In this document: positions 1 through 13,679 of the stretch, piece after piece | Layout: each line of letters starts with the position of its first letter | How positions within the stretch are numbered: the stretch's first letter is position 1 | DNA from: CAWAYH01 sp963786195 | GTDB taxonomy: Bacteria; Acidobacteriota; Vicinamibacteria; Vicinamibacterales; 2-12-FULL-66-21 | DNA length: 64,000 nt | Assembly: GCA_963786195.1 (NCBI GenBank) | Contig: CAWAYH010000010.1 | Coordinates: 248,001 to 312,000, forward strand | Reading direction: 5' to 3' | Notes under the pieces: model-generated | Told to the model about the DNA's origin: nothing | What the model saw: only the letters and a program-made list of their open reading frames with translations | Databases searched by the model: none | Made by a program: the position numbers and the translations under genes

Positions 1-1034
1 ACACGAGCAGCACGGGCTGCGAGTCGCCCAGCCGATCGTCGCGCAACGATCGCACGACAATGCCGAAGTTGCCCTGATCGTGCTCGTCGGGATACTCGCG
101 CATGAGCGGGGCGAGAATCGCCTCCAGCTCCGCGGACCCGTCGCTGATGTCCTTGCCCGGCGCGAGCCTGGCGACTGCCTGCAGATAGTGGCCTCCCCGG
201 CGATTTCTGGGCGCGGCGCGATCCATCGGGAGCGGCAGGACGACGTCAATCGGCGTGGCGGCGCCCAGCTCGATCGGCAGCACCACACCCTCTGGCATGA
301 CCCCGACGACGGCCGTCGGTAACCCGTCGATGGTGATCGATCGGCCGACGATATCCGGGTCGGCTGCCAGTCGTTCGCGCCAGAAACGATTCGACAGGAT
401 CGCAACCTCCGGCGCGCCGGTGTTCGCATCCTCCGTCCGGAATGCCCGCCCGAGTGCCGGAGGCGTGCCAAGGACGTCGAGCGCGTTCACGGTGATCGTC
501 GCCGCCGTCACGCGTTCCGGATAATCCCTCGTTCCGCCTACGTTGACCGCCCGGCTCGCGAACGCTGCCATCGTCATCGTCCGCGCGCGTTCGGAGTAGT
601 CGAGGAACTCCGGATCCGACAACGCCGCCACGGGGCTGCCGTCCCAGCGATTCCAGACGGCCACGAGCCGATCGGCGTCCGCGTATGGCAGCGGGCGGAG
701 GAGCACGGCATGGACGACGCTGAAGACGGCGGTGTTCGCGCCGATGCCGAGAGCGAGCGTGAGGATGGCGACCGTCACGAAGCCCGGATTGCGCCGCATG
801 CGTGCGGAAGGCGTAGCGGACGTCCTGGCCCAGCTGCGCAACGTGCTCGCGGGGGCCGATCGCGAGCAGCGCAGCCACGTTGTCCCACCACACACGCGCG
901 CGGCCGCGACGCCCGGCCGTCCGCGCTTCACGATGCTGCTCGTGGAAGACGCGCGCCATCTCGTCGCCATAGTCGGATCGGAAGTCCGCAGGGAGCAATC
1001 GGAGCAGACGGCGGAACCAGCGGTCGCCTGTCAT
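1..1034 (-). CDS. ADOP-family FtsX/MacB-like permease, 3'-truncated by window edge, frameshifted
   Basis: N-terminal part of a large ABC-type permease of the acidobacterial duplicated-orphan-permease (ADOP) kind. The start at 1034 (MTGDRWF) leads into a short cytoplasmic lead with LLPADFRSDYGDEM, typical of ADOP proteins that sit behind PadR regulators. After YAFRT near position 800 the frame breaks: one extra base lies in the GCATGCG stretch. In the next frame the family signature continues (NPGFVTVAILTLALGIGANT, then LLRPLPYAD), followed by the MacB periplasmic core domain up to the window edge. The start codon overlaps the PadR stop as ATGA, so the two are translationally coupled. ADOP proteins carry two FtsX blocks and usually lack an adjacent ATPase; the second block lies outside the window. 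The family call is firm; the substrate is unknown. Confidence 0.8.
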
Positions 1035-1394
1035 GCCAGCCTCGTTTTCGGGATGAGTCGTTTCGCGCGCGCCATCCCCAGCGCGGTCTCCATACGCGAC
1101 CGCCTCGGCGCGTGCGACGTCGCGACCGAAGGGAGTGAGCCGATGGTCCCGACGCCGTTCGTCATCGAGCGCCGGGTCGGGTCGCGCGGAGCTCTCGACG
1201 ATGACGCCTTCCTGGACGAAGCGCCGGATGATGGCGTACAGCGTGCCCGCGCTGAGCGCGATCTCGCCGCCCGTCCGCCGGTTCACTTCCTTGATGATGG
1301 CGTAACCGTGTTTCTCCCCATCGGCCAGGGCGATCAGGACCTGGAACATGCCGGGGGTCAGGGGCAGCAGCGCTTCGGGATCGGGGCGTTTCAT
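1031..1394 (-). CDS. PadR-family transcriptional regulator, frameshifted near its 3' end
   Basis: Winged-helix repressor of about 120 residues. It opens with LTPGMFQVLIALADGEKHGY and continues with LSAGTLYAIIRRFVQEGVI, the PadR DNA-binding helices, then a DDERRRDHRLTPFGRDVARAEA wing region. The raw frame runs on into the downstream permease. A one-base shift near 1095 instead gives a normal PadR C-terminus (METALGMARAKRLIPKTRLA) and a stop at 1031-1033 that overlaps the permease start. In Acidobacteria such PadR genes regularly precede ADOP permeases and are thought to repress them; that role is inferred from context. The ligand is unknown. Confidence 0.85.
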
Positions 1395-1402
1395 ACTTGT
1401 AT

Positions 1403-1423
1403 CGTTAGACTATAGCGTTAGAC
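1403..1423 (-). promoter_or_regulatory. Tandem operator-like repeat with -10 box in front of padR
   Basis: CGTTAGAC occurs twice (1403-1410 and 1416-1423) with a 13-bp period, just upstream of the PadR start at 1394. Between the copies, on the minus strand, is TATAGT (1409-1414), a good -10 hexamer; I see no good -35 partner. Repeats over the -10 element suggest autoregulation by PadR. Binding is inferred. Confidence 0.5.
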
Positions 1424-1448
1424 GGTAGAGAAGGCACACGGGTTTATT

Positions 1449-1485
1449 GGGTGCTGAAGGTGCTCGGGTGGTGGGGGTGCTGGAA
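1449..1485. repeat. Short G-rich tandem repeat, 8-9 bp unit
   Basis: About four degenerate copies of GGTGCTGRR fill the gap between the kinase-TPR stop and the padR promoter. It resembles in style the heptamer arrays elsewhere in the window but has a longer unit. Confidence 0.45.
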
Positions 1486-1493
1486 CGCGGCGA

Positions 1494-4007
<2,514 letters not shown>

Positions 4008-4217
4008 CGCAGCCCCTTAAGGAAGGTTCAGGGCCAAGCTCATCCTTTGTAGATGTGGGGCATTTTCGTCGATTCCGCCCGGTCGGTCGATGTTTTCGTA
4101 GTGGAGGGTTTCACGCGGATCGCAGGTGGTGCGATCGCCGAGCGGAACCTCTGTGTTACTGTCATCCGGACAGCCGCGTGGCGCGGCCTGTTCCGATGAC
4201 CCGGCGAGAGGACCGGG

Positions 4218-7200
4218 ATGCGCATGCCAGGATCCATCCGGATCGTCGTGTCGGGCGCCGCCGAACTCCGTGTTCGTGAAGCGCGCTCGTTCGTCGAATC
4301 CCACTTCACCCAGCGCGACGCCACCGAAGCCACCGGCATTGCCATCGTTGGCGGCTCGCGCGGCGCGGCTGACGATCTGGCGCGAGCCGTCGCCAGCTCC
4401 GCCCCGGCAACGGTCGGACTCCATCGCCTCAGCTTCACGCAGCTCGCCGCCCGGCTCGCCACGCCGGTGCTGGCGGCGGACGGACGGGCGCCAGTCAGTT
4501 ATCTCGGATCGGAGGCCGTCGCGGCGCGCGCGACTTTCGAGCGGGCGCAGGCGAGATGCCCGTACTTCAGGTCCGGTCGCACGGACACCCGGCTTTCCCC
4601 GGGCGCTCGCGCGCACGTTTCAGGAGCTGCGGCTCGCGCGGGTGAACCCGGTTCGCTGGAGCATCTCCCGCTCGGCGGACGCGACCTCTCGTCGCTCCTC
4701 GCGCGATTCGACGAACAGTTCGCGGCAGCGTCCGCGACGGATCGTGCGACGCTGTTCGAAGCCGCGACGCACGGGATCCAGTCGGCGCGTGAGCCGGCCG
4801 CGTTCGACGCTGTCGTGCTGCTCGACGTCCCGTGCGACTCGTCGGTCGAGTTCGACTTTCTCCGCGCGTTGATCTCCGCGCGCGCGACACGCGCTGATCA
4901 CCGTGCCGCTCGACGATCAGCCGCGCTCGACGCCGTGGCGCGCTCGATGTCGCCCCCGAACGGCTGGAGCAGCAGGCAGCCTCCGATCTCGTCTCGCTGA
5001 GGCGCTACCTGTTCGAAAGCGAGCGTCCCCCCACGCGAGAGCCGCAGGGAGACGTTCGGTTATTTTCAGCGCCGGGCGAGGGGCGCGAGGCGATCGAGAT
5101 CGCTCGACGCATTCTCGAGGAGGCGAGTCGCGGCGTGCCGTTCGACGAGATGGCGGTGCTGCTGCGATCGCCGCAGACGTACCTCGGGCTGCTCGAGCAC
5201 GCCTGCCGCCGTGGCGGCATTCCGGTCTGGTTCGACCGCGGACGCGCGGCCTCACCCGGCGGGGCGCGCGTTCCTGGCCCTGCTCGGCTGCGCGGTCGAG
5301 AGGCTCTCGGCGCGACGGTTCGCGGAGTACCTCTCGCTCGCCCAGGTCCCGCAGCTTGCGAGCCGATTCCGTCCGCCGACTTCGTGCCGCCAGGCGACGA
5401 CACGTTCGGCCGGTTCGGAGCGCAGAACCGCCACCGACAACGCCGTTGTAACCCGCGGAACGGATGAGACGGCGGCCGCCGCGGATCCAGACGGAGAGGA
5501 GGCGCGATCGTCGCCGGCTCGCTGCGGGCACCATGGAAGTGGGAGACGCTGATCGTCGAGTCGGCTGTCATCGGCGGCGACCCGGCGCGGTGGCATCGAC
5601 GCCTCGACGGGCTGGCGCGCGAGCTCCGGCTTCGGATTCGTGAGGAAGCGCGCGACGATCCGGAGTCACCCATCGTCTCCAGGCTCACGCGGGATCTCCG
5701 AAATCTCGAACACCTGCGCCGCTTCGCGCTTCCGATCATCGACACGCTCGCCTCGTGGCCGATGACCGGCGACCTGGGGAGAGTGGCTCGACCGGTTCGA
5801 GGAGCTCGCGCCGCGCGTGCTGCGCTATCCGTCCGAGGTCCTGCGGATGCTCGGCGAGCTTCGGCCCATGAGCGAGATCGGGCCCATCGCGCTGCACGAA
5901 GCGCGCGACGTGCTCGCCGATCGTCTGCTGACGCTGCAATCCGATCCGCCGCGCGCGCCAGGTACGGTGCAGTCTTCGTCGGCAGTCCTCACCAGGCTCG
6001 CGGACGGACGTTCCGGGTCGTGTTCGTGCCTGGCCTGGCGGAGCGCATGTTTCCGCAGAAGCCGCGCGAAGACCCGATGCTCCTGGACGAGGAGATGCGC
6101 GTGCCGCTCGACGCCGGGCTCCTGCTGCAGAAGGATCGGGCGGGGACGGAGCGGCTGCTGCTGCGGCTCGCGGTCGGCGCGGCGACGGAGCGGCTCTGGC
6201 TCTCGTATCCACGGATGGAGGCGTCCGAGTCCCGGCCGAGGGTGCTGTCGTTCTACGCGCTCGACGTCCTGCGCGCGGTGACCGGTCGCATCCCCGATCA
6301 CGAAACGCTCGCCACAGCAGCCGCTCAGGAGGGCGGCGCCAGCCTGGCGTGGCCGGCCCCACGCGATCCCGCGCACGGCCATCGACGACCTCGAGCACGA
6401 CCTGTCAGTGCTGAAGGACCTCGTCGGGGTCGAGCCGCGCGCGAAGGTTCGCGGCCACGCCAACTACATGCTGCGGCTCAACGACTGCCTGAAGCGGTCC
6501 GTGTCCGCGCGCTGGTCGCGCGCGCGGTCGTTGTGGTCACCGGCCGACGGCCTCGTCAGGATCACGAGCGCCACGCGCGCCGCGCTCGAGGCCCAGCGCC
6601 TGGGAAACCGACCGTATTCTCTGTCGGCGCTCCAGCGTTTCACGACGTGCCCCTACCAGTTCCTGCTGTCCGCCGTTCACCGACTCGAACCCAACGAGGA
6701 ACCTGAACCACTGCAGCGGCTCGATCCGCTCACACGCGGCGCGCTCTTTCACGAAGCCCAGGCCCGGTTCTTTCGAACGCTGCGCGGCGCCGGCGCGCTG
6801 CCGGTCACCGAATTCAACCTGGACGAGGCGCTCGTCGTGCTGGATACGACGATCGAGGCGGTGTCCGCGAAATACTACGAGCAGCTCGCACCAGCCATCG
6901 ATCGCGTCTGGCGTGACGAGATCGCGGACATCGCCAAGGATCTCCGCGTGTGGGCCCGCAAGCTGCCCGAGTATCAGGACTGGGTGCCGGCGTACTTCGA
7001 GTTCAGCTTCGGACTGCCAAAAGACGAGGACCACGATCCGGGCAGCGTCGCCGACCCGGTGCTGGTCGACGGACGCTTCCGGCTCCGAGGGTCCGTCGAT
7101 CTCATCGAGCGCTCGCGGGCGGGACAACTGCGCGTCACCGATCACAAGACGGGCAAGAACCGGACGACCGACCGGACGATCATCGGCGGCGGTGCCATCC

Positions 7201-7523
7201 TGCAGCCGGTGCTCTACAGCCTGGCAATCGAGCAGGCGCTCGGGACGCGTGTCGAGTTCGGACGCCTGTTCTACTGCACCGCAACCGGCGGCTTCACGGA
7301 TCATCCCATCGCCATCAACGATACGAACCGGCGCATCGGACTCGAGGCGCTCGAAATCGTCGACCGCGCGATCGAGCTGGGGTTCCTGCCGGCGGCGCCG
7401 GCCCCGAACGCGTGCGCGTGGTGCGACTTCCGCAGCGTCTGCGGACCCTACGAGGAGCAGCGCATCAAACACAAGTCACAGGACCGCCTCGGCGACCTCG
7501 AAGCGCTTCGGAGCCGGCCATGA
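4218..7523 (+). CDS. AddB-like helicase-nuclease subunit with PD-(D/E)XK and Fe-S cysteines, N-terminal half frameshifted
   Basis: Subunit of a double-strand-break-processing complex (AddAB/RecBCD class), about 1100 residues. The N-terminal half (4218-6400) is an inactivated UvrD-like helicase region in which at least six indels shuffle the frame (DEMAVLLRSPQTYLGLLEHA at 5150; FRVVFVPGLAERMFPQKPRE near 6020). The C-terminal half from about 6408 is intact: SALQRFTTCPYQFLLSA carries the first cluster cysteine, then GALFHEAQ, a Mg-binding Asp in RLRGSVDLIE, DHKTGK, and the final CAWCDFRSVC. This is the PD-(D/E)XK nuclease with the Cys-X2-Cys-X5-Cys half of a 4Fe-4S clasp seen in AddB. The stop overlaps the next start as ATGA. 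No Chi-recognition claim can be made from the sequence. Confidence 0.8.
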
Positions 7524-10500
7524 AAACCAGGCTCATCGATCAGGACCAGCGGGACATCATCGCCAACGATCTCGATTCCACAGTGATCGTCGAGGCCGCG
7601 GCGGGCACGGGCAAGACAACCGAGCTCGTCCGCCGAATCCTCGGCATCCTTGCGGCCGGCCGGACGCCGATTCAGAACATCGTCGCCGTCACATTCACCG
7701 AAAAGGCGGCCGGCGAGCTGAAGCTGAGGCTTCGTGAGGCACTCGAACGCGAACGCGCTCGCTCGGAAGGCGAGTCGCGCGACCTGCTGGATCGCGCGCT
7801 GATGAACCTCGAGGAAGCGCACGTCAGCACGATTCATGGTTTCTGCGCGGACCTCCTGCGGGAGCGGCCCGTGGAAGCCGGCGTCGATCCTCTGTTCACC
7901 GTGCTGACCGAGGCGCAGTCGCAACGCATGTTCGCGGACGCCTTCGGCGGCTGGCTGCAGAACGAGCTCGCGAATCCGCCGGAGGGCCTGCGGCGAGCGC
8001 TCCGTCGATCGACGGCGCCCGGCTTCATGCGCGGTCCGGGACCGTCCGCCGAAGACGGACCGGTCGATCGCCTCCGTCAGGCGGCCTGGGACCTCGCTGA
8101 ATGGCGCGACTTTCCTGGCCGCTGGACGCGGCCGCCATTCGACCGCCAGGCGCGGATCGATGCGCTGGTCGACGAGGTTCACGCATTCGCCGATCTGACC
8201 GGTTCGCCGTCGTACGCGCGGGACTATTTGTTCCTGGACACGGCGCCCGCGCGGCACCTGAGCCAGGAGATCCGCCTCCAGCAGTCCATCGGCACGACCG
8301 ACTACGACGGCTGGGAGGCGCGCGTCGTGTCGCTCTCGCGCCAGCGCAACTTCGCGAATGCGCGGCACGGACGAGGGCCGGGCTATCGACAGGGTGTCAC
8401 GCGGGCCGCGGTTCTCGGCGCGCTCGATCAGCTTCGCGCGCATCTCGATCAATTCCGGATGGACGCCGACGCCGATCTCGCCGCGCTTCTCCAGGTCGAG
8501 CTCGGCGGCGCCGTTGCCAGCTACGAAGAGGTGAAGCGTCGCGGAGGGGCGCTCGACTTTCTCGACCTGCTCCTCAAGGCACGCGATCTCATCAAAACGA
8601 GCGCGGGCGTGCGAAACGGTTTCCAGAAGCGTTTCACTCACATCTTCGTCGACGAGTTCCAGGACACCGACCCGCTTCAGGCCGAGATCCTGCTGCTGCT
8701 CACCGCCACGAACACCAGCGTCTCGGACTGGCATCAGGCCGTTCCCGCGCCGGGCCGTCTCTTCATCGTCGGCGACCCGAAACAGTCGATCTACCGCTTC
8801 AGGCGCGCCGACGTCGGCGTCTACCGTGACGTCTGCGACAGGCTCCAGAAGGCAGGCGCGCGGTTCGTCAGGCTCACCGCGAGCTTCCGGAGCGTCCCCG
8901 AGATCCAGGCGTGCGTCAACGCGGGGTTCACGCCGGTGATGACGGGCGACGCGGCAACCCTCCAGGCCGACTACGTTCCGCTGTCGCCGTTCAGGCCGGC
9001 CCTTGGCAATCAGCCGGCCGTCGTTGCGCTGCCGGTCCCGGAGCCGTATGGAACGCGCCAGCTGTCGATGATCGCGATCGAGCGTTCGCTTCCGGACGCA
9101 GTCGGCGCCCTGGTCGACTGGATCGTCAACCGCAGCAACTGGAAGGTCACCGAACGTCGCGGATCAGAGCCCGAGCCTGTCCAGGCGCGGCACATCTGCA
9201 TCCTGTTTCGACGGTTTCTGAGCTTCGGGCGCGACGTGACCGAGCCCTACGTGCGCGCGATCGAGGCGCGCGGCATTCCTCACGTGCTCGTTGGCGGCAA
9301 GACGTTCCACGATCGCGAGGAGGTCGAGACCCTCCGCGCGGCGCTGGCCGCCATCGAGTGGCCCGACGATGAGCTGTCGGTGTTTGCGACGCTGCGCGGA
9401 GCGCTCTTCGCGATCGGCGACGAGGATCTGCTCGAGTGGCGGCACGCATCTCGGACTGCGATTCCACCCGTTCCGCGGCCCCCGCGCGGCCGAATCGGAG
9501 GGCACGACGCCGCATCCCGTCGCATCTGCGACCAATCGTCGACGCGCTCAGTCTTCTCCGCGACCTGCACCGCCGGCGGAACTACGTCCCGATCGCCGAC
9601 ACGATTCAGCGGCTGCTCGATGCCACGCGCGCGCATGTCGGGTTCGTGCTGCGCAGCGGGGGCGAGCAGGCGCTCGCCAACGTGCTGCACGTGGCGGAGC
9701 TCGCGCGGCAGTACGAGATGGATGGCGGCATCTCGTTCCGCGGGTTCGTCGACGAGCTGCGCGACGCGGCGGAAGGCGCGCAAGCGGCCGAAGCGCCGAT
9801 TCTCGAGGAGGCCAGCGACGGCGTTCGCCTGATGACGGTGCACAAGGCGAAAGGCCTCGAGTTCCCGATCGTCATCCTCGCCGATCTGACGTGCCGGCTG
9901 TCACGCGTCGACGCCGGCCGCTGGCTCGATCGCCGACAACGGGCTGTGCGCGCTCAAGCTCGCAGGGTTGTCGCCGCTCGATCTACTCCTGCACGGCGCG
10001 GAGGAGCTCGGACGCGAGCAGGCCGAAGCCGCGCGGCTCGCGTACGTGGCTGCCACCCGCGCTCGCGACGTGCTCGTCGTGCCCGGCGATCGGCGACGGT
10101 CCGTACGAAGGCGGCTGGCTCGATCCGCTGATGCCGGCCGTGTACCCGCCAGAAACCGTTCGACGGACGGCCGCGCGCGCGCCAGCCTGCCCGGACTTCC
10201 CGTCGAAGGACTCGGTGCTGACGCGACCCGACGGCGATCCGGCCAAGCCGACGACGGTTACGCCGGGGCTCCACCTGTTTGGGTCGAGCTCCGTGCGCCC
10301 GGCACGCACCGCCGAACGCCCGGCGCCGAGCGCCGACCAGTATTCCGTCGTCTGGTGGGATCCGCATGCGCTGGCGCTCGGCGTGGAGCCGTCGTTCGGC
10401 CTGCGGCGCGACGACCTGATCGTCAAGGACGGCGATCTCTTCGCGGTCGACGACAAGCTCGCGGCGTACGAGCGGTGGAAGTCCGATCGTCGGGCGGCGA

Positions 10501-11064
10501 TCGATGCCGGCGTCCGTCCGTCGCTCCTCGTGGAAACCGCGACGGCCTGGGCGCGAACGCCCCGCTTCGACGAGGACGCCTTCGAGATCGACGTGGTGTC
10601 GGCGGCCGAGACTGGAGAGCGTCCATATGGGCCGCGATTCGGCACGCTGGTGCACGCCGCCCTCGCCACGGCGCCGCTCGACGCCGACCCCGTCACCGTG
10701 GCCCGCATCGTCGAGACGCAGTCGCGCATCCTCGGGGCAACAGCCGAGGAGCAGCGCGCCGCTGCGCATGCCGTCGCGGCCGTGCTGGGGCACCCTCTTC
10801 TGGATCGCGCGCGGCAAGCCATGGCGGCCGGCCGCTGCTACCGCGAGGCGCCCGTTACGTGGAAGTCTCCGGACGGCGTGCTGATCGAAGGCACGATCGA
10901 TCTTGCGTTCGAGGAGTCGGACGGCATGACCGTGCTGGACTTCAAGACCGACCGTGAGGTGGCGACGGACCTCGAGCAATACACGCGGCAGCTGGCTGTT
11001 TATTGCCGCGCCCTCTCCGCTGCCAGAGGGAAGACTGTCAAAGCGGGTCCTGCTGGGCGTCTGA
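7520..11064 (+). CDS. AddA-like UvrD/RecB helicase-nuclease, frameshifted
   Basis: Superfamily 1A helicase with a C-terminal RecB nuclease, about 1180 residues. It begins MKTRLIDQDQRDIIA (Q-motif) and has Walker A AAAGTGKT (residues 26-33). Motif Ia (VTFTEKAAGEL), motif II FVDEFQDTDPLQ, motif III VGDPKQSIYRFRR, motif V VRLMTVHKAKGLEFP and motif VI YVAATRARDVLVV follow in order. The nuclease shows GTLVHAAL, EGTIDLAFEE and LDFKTDRE. Frames change near 9440-9530, 9930 and 10090, and an extra G in the GGG run near 11043 hides the true end (KAVLLGV, stop 11062-11064); without that correction the frame runs to 11111. It is coupled to the AddB-like gene and the pair should process DNA ends for RecA-dependent repair. 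Confidence 0.85.
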
Positions 11065-11088
11065 AGCGCGCAGGTGGCACCGGGAGAT

Positions 11089-12369
11089 TCACTCGTAGTG
11101 CAGCGCTTTAACCGGGTCGAGACTGGCTGCCCGGGCGGCGGGATACAGACCGAAGATCAGTCCGATCGCTACCGACACGACGAACGCGAGCACGATTGAG
11201 GTGGTCGTGACGATCGTCGACCAGCCCGCCAGGTAGCCAATGAGCTGCGACAGGCCCACCCCGACGATCACGCCCATGATGCCGCCCGCGAGGGAAATGA
11301 TCGTCGTCTCGATCAGGAACTGACGGATCACGTCGCGCTTCTTGGCGCCGATCGCGCGACGGACGCCGATCTCGCGCGTGCGCTCCATGACGCTCGCCAG
11401 CATGATGTTCATGATCCCGATGCCGCCGACCAGCAGCGAGATCGAGGCGATGGCGACCATGACCATCTCGAAGATCCGCTGCGTGCGCCGCTGCTGGGCC
11501 AGCAGCTCCGCGGGCGACACGATCGAGAAGTCTCCCGCCTCTCCATGCGACGCGTTCAGCAGCCCGCGGAGGAGGGCCGCGCCGGCCGGAATGCTCGCGC
11601 TCGACTCCAGCTGCAGATAGATGCCGTCGATCTCGTCCCGATACTGCGTCTGGTTGTCCTCGAGCCTGAAGATCGCGGCCGCCAGCGGCACGTAGATCAA
11701 GTTGTTGCGGTCCTGCGCCGGCACCCCGGCGACGTCGGCCTGCACGGTCAGCTGCGGACCCGCGACGCCGATGATCTGGAACCACTGATCGTTGATCTTC
11801 GCGTACTTGCCGACGGGATCGTCGGCGCCGAAGAGCGCCGCCGAGGCCGCCTCGCCGAGGATCGCAACCGGCGCTCCCGCCGCCGCTTCCTTGTCGTCGA
11901 AGAAACGGCCCAGGACGACCCGCAGGTTGGCGATCTGGATGTAGCCGGTGTCGACGCCGTAGACGACCGGCACCTCGCCCTGCGGCCGCGGCATCAGCTT
12001 CGCCGGCGTAAATCGCTTGCGCGCGGTGTGGGCGGTGATCCCCTCGAGGTTCGCCTGGATGACGCGGTAGTCCTGCAGCGTCAGACCCGGCGAGATCTTG
12101 CGCACCTTCTGCAGGCTCTCCCAGCTGTTCGACTCGCGCGCCTCGACGATGAGGTTGCGGACGCCGAGCTGCTCGATGAACGCCATGACCTCCTGTTGGG
12201 CGCCCGCGCCGATCGACAGCATGGCCACGACGGCGGCCACGCCGAAGATCATCCCCATCATGGTGAGGAGCGACCGGAGCTTGTGCGCGCGGAGGTTGTC
12301 GAGCCCGAGCTGCAGCTCGGGCAGGAAGTCGACGGTGGTGCCGGCGATGCGGCCGCCGATGACGCTCAT
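11089..12369 (-). CDS. MacB/FtsX-type ABC transporter permease
   Basis: Intact 426-residue permease. A first membrane helix (LLTMMGMIFGVAAVVAMLSI, about residues 35-54) is followed by a periplasmic MacB core domain, then three C-terminal helices, the first being VMVAIASISLLVGGIGIMNI. The cytoplasmic signature ERTREIGVRRAIGAKKRDV is present, and the protein ends AASLDPVKALHYE, as FtsX permeases do. It is last in a four-gene operon with three HlyD-type adaptors, each junction an ATGA overlap. MacB-type permeases work with an ATP-binding subunit; here the domain is not fused and no ATPase gene is adjacent, so the ATPase must be elsewhere. Role: inner-membrane mechanotransmission for tripartite export. 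Substrate unknown. Confidence 0.9.
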   Translation of the reverse strand: MSVIGGRIAGTTVDFLPELQLGLDNLRAHKLRSLLTMMGMIFGVAAVVAMLSIGAGAQQEVMAFIEQLGVRNLIVEARESNSWESLQKVRKISPGLTLQDYRVIQANLEGITAHTARKRFTPAKLMPRPQGEVPVVYGVDTGYIQIANLRVVLGRFFDDKEAAAGAPVAILGEAASAALFGADDPVGKYAKINDQWFQIIGVAGPQLTVQADVAGVPAQDRNNLIYVPLAAAIFRLEDNQTQYRDEIDGIYLQLESSASIPAGAALLRGLLNASHGEAGDFSIVSPAELLAQQRRTQRIFEMVMVAIASISLLVGGIGIMNIMLASVMERTREIGVRRAIGAKKRDVIRQFLIETTIISLAGGIMGVIVGVGLSQLIGYLAGWSTIVTTTSIVLAFVVSVAIGLIFGLYPAARAASLDPVKALHYE

Positions 12370-13679
12370 CGCGGCCCGGCGGCGGCAGGCACTGCGGGCG
12401 CCGAGCTCGTGCCGGCGGCGGTGGCGGCCACGGTTGGATCGATGAGGGCGATCTCCGTGCCTTCAGCGAGGCCTTCGAGCGCCGCGCGGCTTTCCGTGCG
12501 ATGAACGACCTTGACCTCGCGCTGCTCGAAGCGATCGCCGACCTTGACGAAGACGTGCGTCTTCCCGTTTTTCAGGAAGACCCCCTGGCGCGGCACCGTC
12601 AGCGCGTCGGGAATTTCCTTGCCCTCGAGCCGCACCCGCGCGGACGCTCCGCCGCGCATCCGTGGATCGAGCTTGTCGAACTGAAACGACACGTCGAACT
12701 GCCGCGCGGAGCTGGCCGCCGCTTCGAGCCAATCGGCCCGGCGTGCCTGAGCGGAGAGCGTGCCCAGCTTTGCCTTGAACGTCTCGCCGGGAATCGTATC
12801 GATGTCGACGCGGGCCTCCTGGCCTTCCGTGATGTTCCCGCGATCGTTCTCGCTGATCTTCCCGCGCAGCTCCATGCGGCCGTTCTCGATCACGTCGACA
12901 ATCGGGCGGCCGGGCCACACGCTGTCACCGGACCGGTACTCGGGCATGGGCATGCCCCACACCATCATCCCGCCCATGGCGTCGCCGTTTTCCTTGACCA
13001 GCACGACGCCATCCATCGGCGCCTTCAGCACGAGGCTCGCGATGGTCTGCTCGGCGCGCTGCATCGAGAGCATCGCCTTGTTGCGCTTCTCCTGGACGAC
13101 GGCCATCGACGCCTGGTTGGTGGCGGCGCGGGACTTCACGTCCTCCTCGAGCTGCGCGAGCCGGCGCTTGGCCTCTTCGAGCGACAGCAGGTTCTTCTGG
13201 GCGTCAATCGCGCCGATGAACTCGTTGCCGGAGGCGTCGAGCTCGGCGCGGCGGACGTCGAACCGCGCGGTGAGGAGCGACACCTCATCCCGGGCGGCCT
13301 GCGCGACGGCATCCGCCTTCATCTTGACCATTTCCTGTTCCGCTTCGCTCACCTCGGTCTTCGCCTGGTTGAGCGCGAACTGCTGGTCGGCCGGATCGAA
13401 CTCGACCACGACGTCGTTCGTCTTCACCGCGGTCCCGGTCGTCAGCATGTTGACGACGCGCAGCATGCCGCCGACCGGCGGCGCGGTGAGCGTCATCGAC
13501 CGTCCGGCGCGCAGATCGCCCGTCGCATAGACGGTGAGCTTCAACGGTCCGCGTGTGACTCGCGAGGTGGGTATTGCCGAGCGGCGCTCGGGCAGACGCG
13601 GCACCGCGATCGCGATCGCAGCCCCGACCGCGATCAGGAGGACGATCGCGACCAGGAACCGCACGAGCCGCCGTTTCAT
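12366..13679 (-). CDS. HlyD/RND-type periplasmic adaptor (adaptor 3)
   Basis: Intact 437-residue membrane-fusion protein. An N-terminal anchor (LVRFLVAIVLLIAVGAAIAIA, quoted in part) is followed by a split biotinyl-lipoyl domain (PPVGGMLRVVNML, VVVEFDPADQQF), a long alpha-hairpin (about residues 100-210, heptad-like with many Glu, Lys and Ala), the second lipoyl half (LVLKAPMDGVVLVKENGD), and a beta-barrel/membrane-proximal region (ARVDIDTIPGETFKAKLG). The C-terminus is a low-complexity Ala/Thr/Pro tail. The start overlaps the stop of the preceding adaptor by four bases and its stop overlaps the permease start. It bridges the inner-membrane permease and an outer-membrane channel; no outer-membrane factor gene is present in the window. 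Confidence 0.88.
   Translation of the reverse strand: MKRRLVRFLVAIVLLIAVGAAIAIAVPRLPERRSAIPTSRVTRGPLKLTVYATGDLRAGRSMTLTAPPVGGMLRVVNMLTTGTAVKTNDVVVEFDPADQQFALNQAKTEVSEAEQEMVKMKADAVAQAARDEVSLLTARFDVRRAELDASGNEFIGAIDAQKNLLSLEEAKRRLAQLEEDVKSRAATNQASMAVVQEKRNKAMLSMQRAEQTIASLVLKAPMDGVVLVKENGDAMGGMMVWGMPMPEYRSGDSVWPGRPIVDVIENGRMELRGKISENDRGNITEGQEARVDIDTIPGETFKAKLGTLSAQARRADWLEAAASSARQFDVSFQFDKLDPRMRGGASARVRLEGKEIPDALTVPRQGVFLKNGKTHVFVKVGDRFEQREVKVVHRTESRAALEGLAEGTEIALIDPTVAATAAGTSSAPAVPAAAGPR

Noticed and set aside
246..1394. PadR-permease fusion protein.
   Set aside because: A one-base shift near 1095 restores a typical PadR C-terminus and an ATGA overlap with the permease.
11062..11111. AddA-like protein extending to 11111.
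   Set aside because: The tail overlaps the convergent permease and arises from one extra G; the corrected frame stops at 11064.
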